DNA of 9,337 nt from Paracoccaceae bacterium (lineage in GTDB: Bacteria; Pseudomonadota; Alphaproteobacteria; Rhodobacterales; Rhodobacteraceae): assembly GCA_003511785.1 (NCBI GenBank), contig DOIS01000382.1, positions 1-9,337 of the forward strand, given 5' to 3'. Made by a program: the position numbers and the translations under genes. This document shows positions 1 to 7,466 of this stretch, piece after piece. The notes beneath the pieces were generated by a model. The model did no database searches and was not told the origin of the DNA. It was given only the letters and a program-made list of their open reading frames with translations. Every line of letters starts with the position of its first letter. Position 1 is the stretch's first letter.

Positions 1-2
1 CG

Positions 3-425
3 CTGGGCACCGAAATGGGCATGATCGCCGACGAAAGCGCCTATGGCCGCGACGTGGGCGAGGCGCTCAAGGACATGGCCGAGCGTCTCGACATGCAGGA
101 TCTGCGCTTCCTGTCGGTGGCCGTGACCATCCAGCAGCAGTCCGGCGGCAACCTGGCCGAGATCCTGGCCGGGCTCGCCAAGGTGATCCGCGCCCGCTTC
201 CGCCTGTTCCGCCGGGTCAAGGCGATCACCGCCGAGGCGCAATGGTCGGGCAAGTTCCTCTCGGCCTTCCCGCTCGTCGCCCTGGCCGCGATCCTGTTCC
301 AGGACCCGGGCTATTACGACGAGGTGATCGACCACCCCTATTTCATTCCCGCCTGTTTCGTCGTGGGCATCCTGCTGGGCGCGAACCTGATCGTCATGCG
401 GGTTCTCACCAACATCAAGGTGTAA
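3..425 (+). CDS. tadB: TadB, Tad pilus inner-membrane platform protein (C-terminal part, 5' end cut off)
   Basis: The frame is open to the window's left edge, so the first Met codons at 15 and 21 are internal and the real start lies upstream. About 140 residues remain. They match the C-terminal half of a type II secretion F (T2SSF/GspF) domain: the amphipathic segment LRFLSVAVTIQQQSGGNLAE, then the basic stretch IRARFRLFRRVKAITAEAQW, then two hydrophobic membrane segments (FLSAFPLVALAAILF and FIPACFVVGILLGANLIV). The pattern of a QQ..GGNLAEIL helix and two C-terminal TM helices is typical of TadB, which with TadC forms the inner-membrane base that the TadA ATPase drives to polymerise Flp pilin. 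It stops at TAA 423-425, 12 nt before tadC, and that stop overlaps the tadC ribosome-binding site, so the two are surely co-transcribed. The product name is secure; only the N-terminal part is missing. Confidence 0.9.
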   Translation: MGTEMGMIADESAYGRDVGEALKDMAERLDMQDLRFLSVAVTIQQQSGGNLAEILAGLAKVIRARFRLFRRVKAITAEAQWSGKFLSAFPLVALAAILFQDPGYYDEVIDHPYFIPACFVVGILLGANLIVMRVLTNIKV

Positions 426-429
426 GGAG
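424..429 (+). promoter_or_regulatory. Shine-Dalgarno site of tadC
   Basis: AAGGAG lies 8 nt before the ATG at 438 and overlaps the tadB stop codon TAA (423-425). This fixes the tadC start and suggests translational coupling between tadB and tadC. Confidence 0.7.
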
Positions 430-437
430 CGCCGCGC

Positions 438-1418
438 ATGGATTTTCTGGATGTCATAAACCAGAGCCTGACCGAGATGCTCGGCCCCTTCGGTCCGATG
501 ATCGCCATCGGGGTGCTTGGGCTGTTCATGGTCCTGCTGGCCATCCCGCTGATGATGAACCAGCGCGAGGACCCGCTGAAAAAGCTGCAACGCGACATCA
601 AGGGCGAGGCGAAGAAGACCGAGAAGAAAGAGCGCCTGCGCCAGCGCGGCCGCAACGAGAAGTTGGACAAGTTCGCAACCTTCCTTGAGCCGCAGGGCGA
701 GGAAGAGCTTTCCGCGATGCAGTTGAAACTGCGCCAGGCGGGCTATCAGTCCAAGGACGCGGTGCGCTTCTTCCATTTCGCGCAGATGGCGCTGGGTCTC
801 ATCGGGCTCGGGCTCGGAGCGATCTATCTCTTCGTGCTGGGCAACGCCGAGGGCATGAGCCAGCAGCAGACCATCATGTATGGCATCGGGCCGGGTGCGG
901 CCGGGTATTTCCTGCCGAAATACTGGATCACGCGCCGCATCGAAGAACGCAAGGAAGAGATCACCTGCGGCTTTCCCGACAGTCTCGACATGATGCTGGT
1001 CTGCGTCGAGGCGGGCCAGTCGCTGGACCAGTCCATCGTGCGCGTCGCGCGCGAGTTGCGCGCCTCCTACCCGTCGCTTGCCGACGAGTTCGAGATCGTC
1101 GCCTACGAGATGAAGGCCGGCAAGGACAAGGACCGCGTGCTCCGCGACATGGGCACGCGCTGCGGGGTGCAGGACGTGTCCTCCTTCGTCACCGTGCTGA
1201 TCCAGTCGCAGAGCTTCGGCACCTCCATCGCCGAGGCGCTGCGCGTCTATGCCGGCGAGATGCGGGACAAGCGGGTGATGCGCGCGGAAGAGGCGGCAAA
1301 CAAGTTGCCAACCAAAATGACCCTTGCCACAATGACGCTCACCGTGCCGCCGCTGCTGATCATCCTGGTCGGCCCCTCGGCCAACGGCATCGCCAATCTG
1401 GGCAACATGGGCAACTGA
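438..1418 (+). CDS. tadC: TadC, Tad pilus inner-membrane platform protein
   Basis: This 326-residue protein is a full-length TadC. An N-terminal membrane helix (about residues 20-41) is followed by a long, highly charged Lys/Glu/Arg cytoplasmic linker (about 42-90). Two hydrophobic segments follow (about 112-135 and 146-162). A T2SSF domain covers about 177-310, containing GFPDSLDMMLVCVEAGQSLD and IQSQSFGTSIAEALRVYAGE, both hallmarks of TadC. The last membrane helix is about 293-313 (TLTVPPLLIILVGP). TadC pairs with TadB in the inner membrane to form the platform for Flp pilus assembly. Start ATG 438 is backed by a good AAGGAG site 8 nt upstream. The next gene begins 4 nt after its stop. The gene looks intact. 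Confidence 0.93.
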   Translation: MDFLDVINQSLTEMLGPFGPMIAIGVLGLFMVLLAIPLMMNQREDPLKKLQRDIKGEAKKTEKKERLRQRGRNEKLDKFATFLEPQGEEELSAMQLKLRQAGYQSKDAVRFFHFAQMALGLIGLGLGAIYLFVLGNAEGMSQQQTIMYGIGPGAAGYFLPKYWITRRIEERKEEITCGFPDSLDMMLVCVEAGQSLDQSIVRVARELRASYPSLADEFEIVAYEMKAGKDKDRVLRDMGTRCGVQDVSSFVTVLIQSQSFGTSIAEALRVYAGEMRDKRVMRAEEAANKLPTKMTLATMTLTVPPLLIILVGPSANGIANLGNMGN

Positions 1419-1422
1419 CATC

Positions 1423-2013
1423 ATGGCATTAAACGGCGCGCGCCCCGCGACGCCCCTGCTGCGACTCACCGCGGCCGCCGCGCTCATCCTCGCGGCGGCC
1501 GCCTGCGGTCCCGACCGCATCGCTCCGCCCGAGACCGGCGCCTGGGCGCCCGGCGTTGACCCGGGCGGCGAAGCGGTGGACGGGGTCGAGGTCGGCCACC
1601 GTCTGATGGCCGCCCGCCAATACGAACTGGCGCTCAAGGCGTTCACCCGCGCCGCGCTGGACCAGGGCCTCACCGCCGAGATCCTGTCGGGAATGGGAAC
1701 CGCCAATCTGGGCCTGGGCCGGCTCGGCCAGGCCGAGGACCTCATGCGCCGCGCCGTGGCCGCCGACGACAGCTGGCCCGAGGCGTGGAACAACCTCGGC
1801 GTGGTGCTGATGGAGCGCGGCAAGACCTCCGAGGCGCGCGAAGTGTTTCGCAAGGCCTATGCGCTTGATGATGGCCAAAGTGACTCAATCCGGGACAATT
1901 TGCGCTTAGCACTCGCAAAATCGGAAATACCTGATAATAATGGGTCTCAAAACAACGACTATAAATTGGTGCAGCGCGGCGGGGCCGATTTCCTCATCCG
2001 CAAGACACCATGA
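1423..2013 (+). CDS. tadD: TadD-like tetratricopeptide-repeat lipoprotein (first of two)
   Basis: The product has 196 residues. Residues 1-28 form a lipoprotein-type signal: basic Arg7/Arg14, then a hydrophobic Ala/Leu core ending in AAAC with Cys28 as the likely lipidated residue. The lipobox is weak, with Ala rather than Leu/Val at -3. After a Pro-rich linker come about three TPR units (roughly 55-82, 86-118, 119-152), including AWNNLGVVLMERGKTSEARE. In Tad systems TadD is a TPR lipoprotein thought to help pilus or secretin assembly in the periplasm. ATG 1423 starts 4 nt after the tadC stop without an obvious Shine-Dalgarno, so translation is probably coupled. The tail (residues ~148-181, bases 1866-1965) is strikingly AT-rich, about 41% GC by hand count, and uses TTA and ATA codons unlike its neighbours. 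Which of the two TPR genes best deserves the name tadD is uncertain. Confidence 0.8.
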   Translation: MALNGARPATPLLRLTAAAALILAAAACGPDRIAPPETGAWAPGVDPGGEAVDGVEVGHRLMAARQYELALKAFTRAALDQGLTAEILSGMGTANLGLGRLGQAEDLMRRAVAADDSWPEAWNNLGVVLMERGKTSEAREVFRKAYALDDGQSDSIRDNLRLALAKSEIPDNNGSQNNDYKLVQRGGADFLIRKTP

Positions 2014-2027
2014 CGAGGCAAGAGCAG

Positions 2028-2034
2028 TAAAGGA
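2028..2034 (+). promoter_or_regulatory. Shine-Dalgarno site of the second TPR lipoprotein
   Basis: TAAAGGA lies 7 nt before the ATG at 2042. It selects this start over an upstream in-frame ATG at 1940, which would overlap the preceding gene and bury the signal peptide. Confidence 0.65.
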
Positions 2035-2041
2035 CGCAAAA

Positions 2042-2890
2042 ATGCGCCACTTTCTCCTGATTCCGGCTGCGCTGGCGGGCGGCTTCCTGCTGTCCGGTTG
2101 CGCCGAGAAAGGCAGCGAGACGGTCGAACGCGCCTTTCAGGACGTCAATGTCGTGGACGAGACCAACCTCAACGACGTGATGCTGACCGTGGCCGATCCC
2201 AACGAGGCCGTGAGTTACTTCAGCGGCGCGGCCAAGCAGAACCCGGACCGGATCGACCTGCAACGCGGCCTGGCCAAATCGCTGGTGCGCGCCAAGCGCA
2301 ACACCGAAGCCGTGGGCGCCTGGGAGAAGGTCGCCAAGATGGAGGGCGCCACGCCCGACGACCAGGTCGACCTGGCCGATGCGCTGATCCGCGCCGGCGA
2401 CTGGGACCGGGCCGAGGCCGTTCTGGACGCGGTCCCCCCCACGCACGAGACCTTCAAACGCTACCGGCTCGAGGCGATGGTGGCCGATGCCAACCGCGAG
2501 TGGAGCAAGTCCGACAGCTTCTATCAGACCGCCGTGGGCCTCACCACGCGGCCTGCGGGGGTGATGAACAACTGGGGCTATTCCAAGCTCACGCGCGGCG
2601 ACTATGCCGAGGCCGAGCGCCTTTTCGGCGAGGCGATCCGCCAGGACGAAAGCCTGTTCACCGCCAAGAACAACCTGGTGCTGGCCCGTGGCGCGCAGCG
2701 CAACTATTCCCTGCCGGTGATCCCGATGGACCAGGTGGAGCGCGCCCAGCTTCTGCACACGATGGCGCTCACCGCGGTCAAGCAGGGCGACGTGCAGACC
2801 GGCAAGGGTCTGCTGCGCGAGGCGATCGAAACCCACCCGCAGCATTTCGAAGACGCCGTGCGCTTGTTGCGCGCGCTTGAAACCGGGTAA
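2042..2890 (+). CDS. Tetratricopeptide-repeat lipoprotein of the tad locus (second of two)
   Basis: The product has 282 residues. It opens with a clear lipoprotein signal, MRHFLLIPAALAGGFLLSGC, with a good LSGC lipobox and Cys20 as the lipidated residue. This fixes the start at 2042. The mature part is built from helical TPR-like repeats: about 52-85, 86-118 (AVGAWEKVAKMEG), 104-135 (DLADALIRAGDWDRAEAVLD), 140-170, 173-206 (MNNWGYSKLTRGDYAEAERLF, the best match), and a C-terminal helical part of about 230-280. It lies 28 nt after the first TPR gene and 4 nt before the prepilin peptidase, in the same operon. By family and position it is a second TadD-type periplasmic assembly factor. No catalytic motif is seen. 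It could equally be the true TadD, with the shorter upstream protein as an accessory paralogue. Confidence 0.83.
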   Translation: MRHFLLIPAALAGGFLLSGCAEKGSETVERAFQDVNVVDETNLNDVMLTVADPNEAVSYFSGAAKQNPDRIDLQRGLAKSLVRAKRNTEAVGAWEKVAKMEGATPDDQVDLADALIRAGDWDRAEAVLDAVPPTHETFKRYRLEAMVADANREWSKSDSFYQTAVGLTTRPAGVMNNWGYSKLTRGDYAEAERLFGEAIRQDESLFTAKNNLVLARGAQRNYSLPVIPMDQVERAQLLHTMALTAVKQGDVQTGKGLLREAIETHPQHFEDAVRLLRALETG

Positions 2891-2894
2891 GGGT

Positions 2895-3419
2895 ATGGGT
2901 CCGCTCGAGGCACCGGCGCTGATGGCGATTCCCGCCTCGGCCGCGCTGGTCTTTCTGCCCTTCGTGCTGCCGCTGTGCTTCTATGTCGCCTTCACCGACA
3001 TGCGCGAGATGCGGATCACGAACCAGGCGGTGCTGGCGCTGCTTGCTGTCTTCGTGCTGGTCGCGCCCTTCCTGCTGCCGCTGCCGGTCTATGGCTGGCA
3101 ACTGGTGCAGATGGTGGTGATGCTGGTGATCGGCATCCTGCTGAACATGGGCGGAGCCATGGGCGCCGGCGACAGCAAGTTCCTGGCCGCCGCCGCGCCC
3201 TATGTGATGGTTCAGGACATCAAGATCGTGGTCGTGATCCTCGCCGCCAACATGCTGGCCGCCGTGGCCACCCACAGCTTGGCCAAGCACACGCCCTTGC
3301 GCGCTTTGGCCCCCCACTGGGCCAGCTGGGAGCAGAAGAACAAGCGCTTTCCCATGGGCCTGTCGCTTGCCGGAAGCCTGGCGATCTACCTGATCCTGGG
3401 CGCGATCTACGGCCAGTAG
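2895..3419 (+). CDS. cpaA: A24-family prepilin peptidase of the Tad system (CpaA/TadV type)
   Basis: This inner-membrane aspartic peptidase cuts the leader of Flp prepilins and pseudopilins. From ATG 2895 it has 174 residues, the short single-domain form without the N-terminal methylase part of PilD. Both catalytic aspartates are present in their motifs: Asp35 in FTDMREMRITN (family pattern D-x6-IPN, here ITN) and Asp93 in GAGDSKF (family pattern GxGDxK). Hydrophobic helices lie at about 16-34, 46-64, 70-90, 103-122 and 155-170. The start is uncertain. ATG 2895 follows the previous stop by 4 nt but its GGTAAGGG lies too close to be an ideal ribosome site. ATG 2922, preceded by GAGG 11 nt upstream, would give 165 residues and better fits where I recall homologues beginning. 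It is the last clear tad gene in this run. Confidence 0.88.
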   Translation: MGPLEAPALMAIPASAALVFLPFVLPLCFYVAFTDMREMRITNQAVLALLAVFVLVAPFLLPLPVYGWQLVQMVVMLVIGILLNMGGAMGAGDSKFLAAAAPYVMVQDIKIVVVILAANMLAAVATHSLAKHTPLRALAPHWASWEQKNKRFPMGLSLAGSLAIYLILGAIYGQ

Positions 3420-3525
3420 GCCGACGCGATTTCCCAGAACGCGCCCGCAAATCGCCATATTCCCGCGCGAGACTCGCAGGGCGGGCGCGGTCCGCCGGAC
3501 GAGACGTGACAGACAGGCCGATGAC

Positions 3526-4833
3526 ATGAACATGCAACCCACCGCCGTGATGGCCCCCCCGCCCCCGCGCGGGCTGGCCGAGATGCAGCTTCCGCTGGTG
3601 ATGATGCGCGACATCCTGCTGAAGACCATGTTCCGCAAGAACGTGGACGTGGTCAGCGAGCTGTCACAGGCGATCTGCCTGCCGATCCCGGTCACGCAGG
3701 AACTGGTGGACATGGCGCGCGACCAGAAACTGCTCGAGGCCACCGGCACGCTCAACGCCAATTCGGGCGGCGAGATGGGTTATCAGCTCACCGACGCCGG
3801 CAAATCGCGTGCGCTCGACGCGCTCAGCCAGTCGGAGTATTTCGGCGCCATGCCGGTGCCGCTCGACGTCTATCGCGAGCAGGTCAAGCGCCAGTCGATC
3901 CGCAACATCCAGGTCACGCGCCAGCAACTGCTGGGCGCGATGGGCCACCTGGTCCTGCCCGACAGCCTGCTGGACCACCTGGGCCCCGCGGTCAGCGCCG
4001 GGCGCTCGATGCTGATGTATGGCCCGCCCGGCAACGGCAAGTCCTTGATCTCCAACGGCATCCGCGACGCGCTGGGCGACAATGTCTACGTGCCGCGCGC
4101 CATCGAGTATTCCGGCCAGGTCATCACCGTCTATGATCCGATCGTGCACAACGCGATTCAAGAAGAGGCCGAGGACCCGCACGCCCTGCGCCGCCGCCGC
4201 AGTTTCGACTCGCGCTATGTCAAATGCGAGCGGCCCACCGTGGTCACCGGGGGCGAGCTGTCGCTGTCGATGCTGGACCTGGTCTACAACCCGACCGCGC
4301 GCACCTACCAGGCGCCGCTGCAACTGAAATCCACCGGCGGCATCTTCATCGTGGACGACCTCGGCCGCCAGGCCGAGCCGCCGCAGGCGCTCATCAACCG
4401 CTGGATCGTGCCGCTGGAAGAGGGCAAGGACATCCTCGGCCTGCAATCGGGCGAGAAGTTCGAGGTGCCCTTCGACACGCTGGTGATCTTCTCGACCAAC
4501 TTCCACCCCAACGAGATCTTCGACCAGGCGGCGCTGCGGCGGATCTTCTTCAAGATCAAGATCGACGGCCCGAACCAGGAGAATTTCCTCAAGATCTTCG
4601 CCATGGTCGCCCGCAAGAAGGGCATGCCGCTGGACGAGCGCGCGCTGGTCCACCTGCTCAAGGTGAAATATCCCGAGATCGACAATGTCTATGCCAATTA
4701 CCAGCCGGTCTTCCTGATCGACCAGATGATCTCGATCTGCGAATTCGAAGGCATCCCCTACCAGATGACCCCCGAGCTGATCGACCGCGCCTGGGCCAAC
4801 ATGTTCGTGCGCGACGAGCAGATCGTGAAGTGA
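3526..4833 (+). CDS. AAA+ ATPase of unknown function, next to the tad genes
   Basis: This intact 435-residue protein has a Pro-rich N-terminus, then a helical region (about 20-110) that may be a winged helix; the piece YQLTDAGKSRALDAL resembles winged-helix proteins. A AAA+ module follows. Walker A is GPPGNGKS (166-173). Walker B is IFIVDD (273-278), with DD instead of the commoner DE. A sensor-1-like Asn is at 325 in IFSTNFHPNE, and an Arg pair at 338-339 (AALRRIFFKI) could be the arginine finger. There is no signal peptide or membrane helix, so it is probably cytosolic. ATG 3526 has only a weak site (CAGG) upstream. It lies 106 nt after the prepilin peptidase on the same strand and may have its own promoter, though I see no convincing one. 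A link to Tad pilus control or assembly is inferred from position alone. MoxR-like or regulatory chaperone roles are also possible. Confidence 0.85.
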   Translation: MNMQPTAVMAPPPPRGLAEMQLPLVMMRDILLKTMFRKNVDVVSELSQAICLPIPVTQELVDMARDQKLLEATGTLNANSGGEMGYQLTDAGKSRALDALSQSEYFGAMPVPLDVYREQVKRQSIRNIQVTRQQLLGAMGHLVLPDSLLDHLGPAVSAGRSMLMYGPPGNGKSLISNGIRDALGDNVYVPRAIEYSGQVITVYDPIVHNAIQEEAEDPHALRRRRSFDSRYVKCERPTVVTGGELSLSMLDLVYNPTARTYQAPLQLKSTGGIFIVDDLGRQAEPPQALINRWIVPLEEGKDILGLQSGEKFEVPFDTLVIFSTNFHPNEIFDQAALRRIFFKIKIDGPNQENFLKIFAMVARKKGMPLDERALVHLLKVKYPEIDNVYANYQPVFLIDQMISICEFEGIPYQMTPELIDRAWANMFVRDEQIVK

Positions 4834-4871
4834 GACGCGCCGCGACGTCAGCGTGACGACGTTCGACCGGT

Positions 4872-4893
4872 CGGCGCTTTTCCCCGGGCGCCG
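4872..4893 (+). terminator. Possible weak hairpin between the ATPase and helicase genes
   Basis: CGGCGC (4872-4877) pairs with GCGCCG (4888-4893) around a 10-nt loop. There is no T run after it, so it is at best a weak or factor-assisted terminator. It is the only structure I can see in the 69-81 nt between the two genes. Confidence 0.25.
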
Positions 4894-4898
4894 GTTCG

Positions 4899-4904
4899 CT
4901 ATAT
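4899..4904 (+). promoter_or_regulatory. Possible -10 box of the helicase gene
   Basis: CTATAT stands out in GC-rich surroundings. If it is a -10 element, transcription would begin near 4911, only a few bases before ATG 4915, giving a leaderless or nearly leaderless mRNA. No good TTGACA-like -35 was found at normal spacing. Confidence 0.25.
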
Positions 4905-4914
4905 GTTCACGGTC

Positions 4915-7322
4915 ATGGACCTGCCCACCCCGATCACAGACTGGTTCGCCGCGCGCCGCTGGTCCCCGCACCCGCATCAGCGCGCCATGCTCGACCGCGC
5001 GAACGATCCCGCCACGCTGCTGATCGCGCTCACCGGGGGCGGCAAGACGCTGGCAGGCTTTCTGCCCACCCTGGCGGAGCTGGCCCGCGATCCGGCGCCG
5101 GGGCTGCACACGCTCTATGTCTCTCCGCTCAAGGCGCTGGCCGCCGACATCAAGCGCAACCTCACCGCCCCGGTCGAGGAGACGGGTCTGCCGATCCGCA
5201 TCGAGGACCGCACCGGCGACACCTCGGCCACGCGCAAGAAGCGCCAGCGCGCCGACCCGCCGCATATCCTGCTGACCACGCCGGAAAGCCTGGCGCTCCT
5301 CAACTCCTACGAGGATGCGGGGCGCATGTTCGCGGGGCTGAAGCGCGTGGTGGTGGACGAGATCCACGCCCTGGCCGAGAGCAAGCGCGGCGACCAGCTG
5401 ATGCTGGCCCTGGCGCGTCTGCACCGTCTGGCCCCGGGGTTGCGCCGGGTCGGGCTCTCGGCCACGGTCGAGGCCCCGCCGCAGGCCATCGCTCGCCTCC
5501 TGGCCCGTCACCCCGACCCCTGCGAGATCCTCATGGCCGATCCCGGACCCGACCCCGACATCTCGATGCTCGAGACCTCCGAGCACCCGCCCTGGGCCGG
5601 CGGCGGCGCGGCCTACGCGATCCCGGCCGTGCTGGAGCAGGTGCGCCGGCACCGCACCACGCTGATCTTCCACAACACCCGCGCCCAGGCCGAGATCTTC
5701 TTTCACAACCTCTGGCTCGCTAACGAGGACGGCTTGCCCATCGGCATCCACCACGGCAGCCTCGACCGCACCCAACGCGAACGGGTCGAGGCCGCCATGG
5801 TCCGGGGCGAGCTGCGCGCCATCGTCTGCACCGGCAGCCTCGATCTGGGTATCGACTGGGGCGACGTGGACCTGGTGATCCAGATCGGCGCGCCCAAGAA
5901 CGTCAAGCGCCTGGTTCAGCGGATCGGGCGGGCGAACCACCGCTACAACGCGCCTTCCAAGGCGCTTTTGGTGCCCGCCAACCGGTTCGAGGTGGTCGAA
6001 TGCGTGGCCGCGCTGGAAGCTGCTCGCGCCCACGATCTCGACGGCGCCCCGCGCGGGCGTGGGCCGCGCGACGTGCTCTGCCAGCATATCCTGATCGCCG
6101 CCTGCGCCGGCCCGTTCGAGGCGGGCGCGCTCTACGACGAGATGCGCACCGCCGGTCCCTATGCCGACCTGGCCCGGGCCGCGTTCGACGACTGCCTCGA
6201 TTTCTGTGCCACCGGCGGCTATGCCCTTCGCGCCTACGACAAGTGGCAGCGCCTGAAGCAGCGGCAAGACGGGCTCTGGCAGTTGCGCGACCCGCGCGCG
6301 GCGCAGCGCATCCGCATGAATATCGGCACGATCCAGGACACCGACACGCTCAAGGTGCGCCTGCGCCGCAACCGCAGCGGCAAGCCGCTGGGCGAGATCG
6401 AGGAAGGCTTCGCCGCCTCGCTCACCCCCGGCGACACCTTCCTGATGGGGGGCCAAGTGGTGCGCTACGAGGGGCTGCGCGAACTGGTGGTCGAGGTCTC
6501 GCGCAACGCCGGGCGCAAACCCAAAATCTCCACCTTCATGGGCACGAAATTCGCCACCTCGACGCAGCTGTCCGACCGCATTCTGCGCATGTTCACGCAA
6601 GGTGACTGGCCGCAATTGCCGCGCCACACCGCCGAGTGGCTGGCCCTGCAACGGCGCCTGTCGCGCCTGCCCGAGCGCGACGCGCTCTTGATCGAGAGCT
6701 TTCCCATGACGGGCGCGAGCATCTGTGCATCTACGGCTTTGCCGGGCGCAACGCGCAGCAGACGCTGGGACTTCTGGTCACCAAGCGACTGGAAGAGCTG
6801 GGCCACGCGCCCATGGGATTCGTCGCCACAGACTATGCCACGCTGATCTGGGGGCTCGATGCCGTGACCGATCCCGCGCCCCTCTTCGACCGGCGGGCGC
6901 TGCGCGAGGGGCTGGACGGCTGGCTGGCCGAGAACGCGTTGATGAAACGCACCTTTCGCGCCAGCGCCACCATCGCCGGGCTGATCGAGCGCAACCTGCC
7001 GCAATCGGCGAAAAAGACCGGGCGGCAGGCGACGTTTTCCTCGGACATCCTTTACGACACGCTGCTGAAATACGACCCCGATCACCTGATGATGCGCATC
7101 ACCCGGGACGAGGCAATGCGCGGGCTGGTCGATTTCGGCCGGATCGAGGAGATCCTGGACCGGATCGGGGGGCGCATCGACCTGATCCGCCTGCCCCGGG
7201 TCACACCGCTGGCGGCCCCGCTGTTTCTCGAGGTGGGCAAGGTCTCGGTCGCGGGCAGCGCCGACGACCGGCTCCTGGCCGAGGAGACCGCCCGGCTGAT
7301 GCAGGCGGCGGGGCTGGAGTGA
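4915..7322 (+). pseudogene. Ligase-associated DEXH-box DNA helicase (Lhr type), interrupted by a frameshift
   Basis: This would be an 802-residue superfamily 2 helicase for DNA repair, of the Lhr-like family found with DNA ligase and PdeM. The motifs are complete: Walker A TGGGKT (40-45), DEIH (148-151), SAT (182-184), motif IV IFHNTRAQAE (251-260), motif V TGSLDLGIDWGDVDLV (306-321) and motif VI QRIGRANHR (335-343), followed by the winged-helix and C-terminal beta domains. At codon 597 the frame breaks. The original frame runs on for 46 unrelated residues to a stop at 6844-6846. The true C-terminus (HDGREHLCIYGFAGRNAQQT onward, 205 residues) continues in the -1 frame to 7322. One extra C in the CCC run 6703-6705 restores a continuous IESFPHDGREHL. 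As written, the product keeps the helicase core but loses the last quarter. ATG 4915 is preferred over ATG 4903 because family members begin close to the LPTPITDWFAARRW segment; neither has a Shine-Dalgarno. A sequencing or assembly error is a real alternative to mutation. Confidence 0.88.
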
Positions 7323-7350
7323 CAGGTCGATCGGAAAGCACCCGCGCCTG

Positions 7351-7408
7351 CCTTCCTCTTGCTGAAAATACTTCGGGGGAGGCCGAAGGCCGGGGGCAGA
7401 GCCCCCGC
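7351..7408. repeat. REP-like palindromic intergenic element
   Basis: A conserved-looking head, TTCCTCTTGCTGAAAATAC (7352-7370), is followed by two hairpins. The first is CTTCGG (7371-7376) with CCGAAG (7383-7388) and a 6-nt loop. The second is CGGGGGC (7391-7397) with GCCCCCG (7401-7407), a perfect 7-bp stem around AGA. I recall near-identical head-plus-hairpin elements scattered between genes in Rhodobacteraceae genomes; the copy number here cannot be seen from one window. It begins 28 nt after the helicase stop and may act as a transcription attenuator or mRNA 3' stabiliser. It has no T run of a standard terminator. An in-frame extension of pdeM through it is not real coding sequence. Confidence 0.65.
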
Positions 7409-7466
7409 AAGCCCCACCGTCAGGTTCCCCTTGCACCGCCCGCGCCGATGCGCAAAGCAAACCACG

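Noticed and set aside
1940..2041. Longer start for the second TPR lipoprotein
   Set aside because: It overlaps the preceding gene and places the lipoprotein signal 34 residues inside. ATG 2042 has both the signal peptide and a TAAAGGA site.
3420..3525. Promoter in the gap before the AAA+ ATPase
   Set aside because: CATATT at 3456-3461 is a fair -10 but has no acceptable -35 at normal spacing. I see no terminator, repeat or small gene in the 106 nt.
3664..6651. A 995-codon open frame on the minus strand
   Set aside because: It runs antisense to the AAA+ ATPase and the helicase, both of which have full motifs. Its protein is Gln/His/Arg/Gly-rich without domains, as expected for the shadow of high-GC genes.
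6697..6706. Programmed -1 ribosomal frameshift in the helicase
   Set aside because: A -1 slip on CCC would give the right protein, but C TTT CCC is not a canonical X XXY YYZ slippery site. I see no clear downstream stimulatory structure and know of no such case in this family. A deletion or sequencing error is simpler.
7359..7466. Upstream extension of pdeM
   Set aside because: It would translate the palindromic repeat. The family N-terminus fits ATG 7467.
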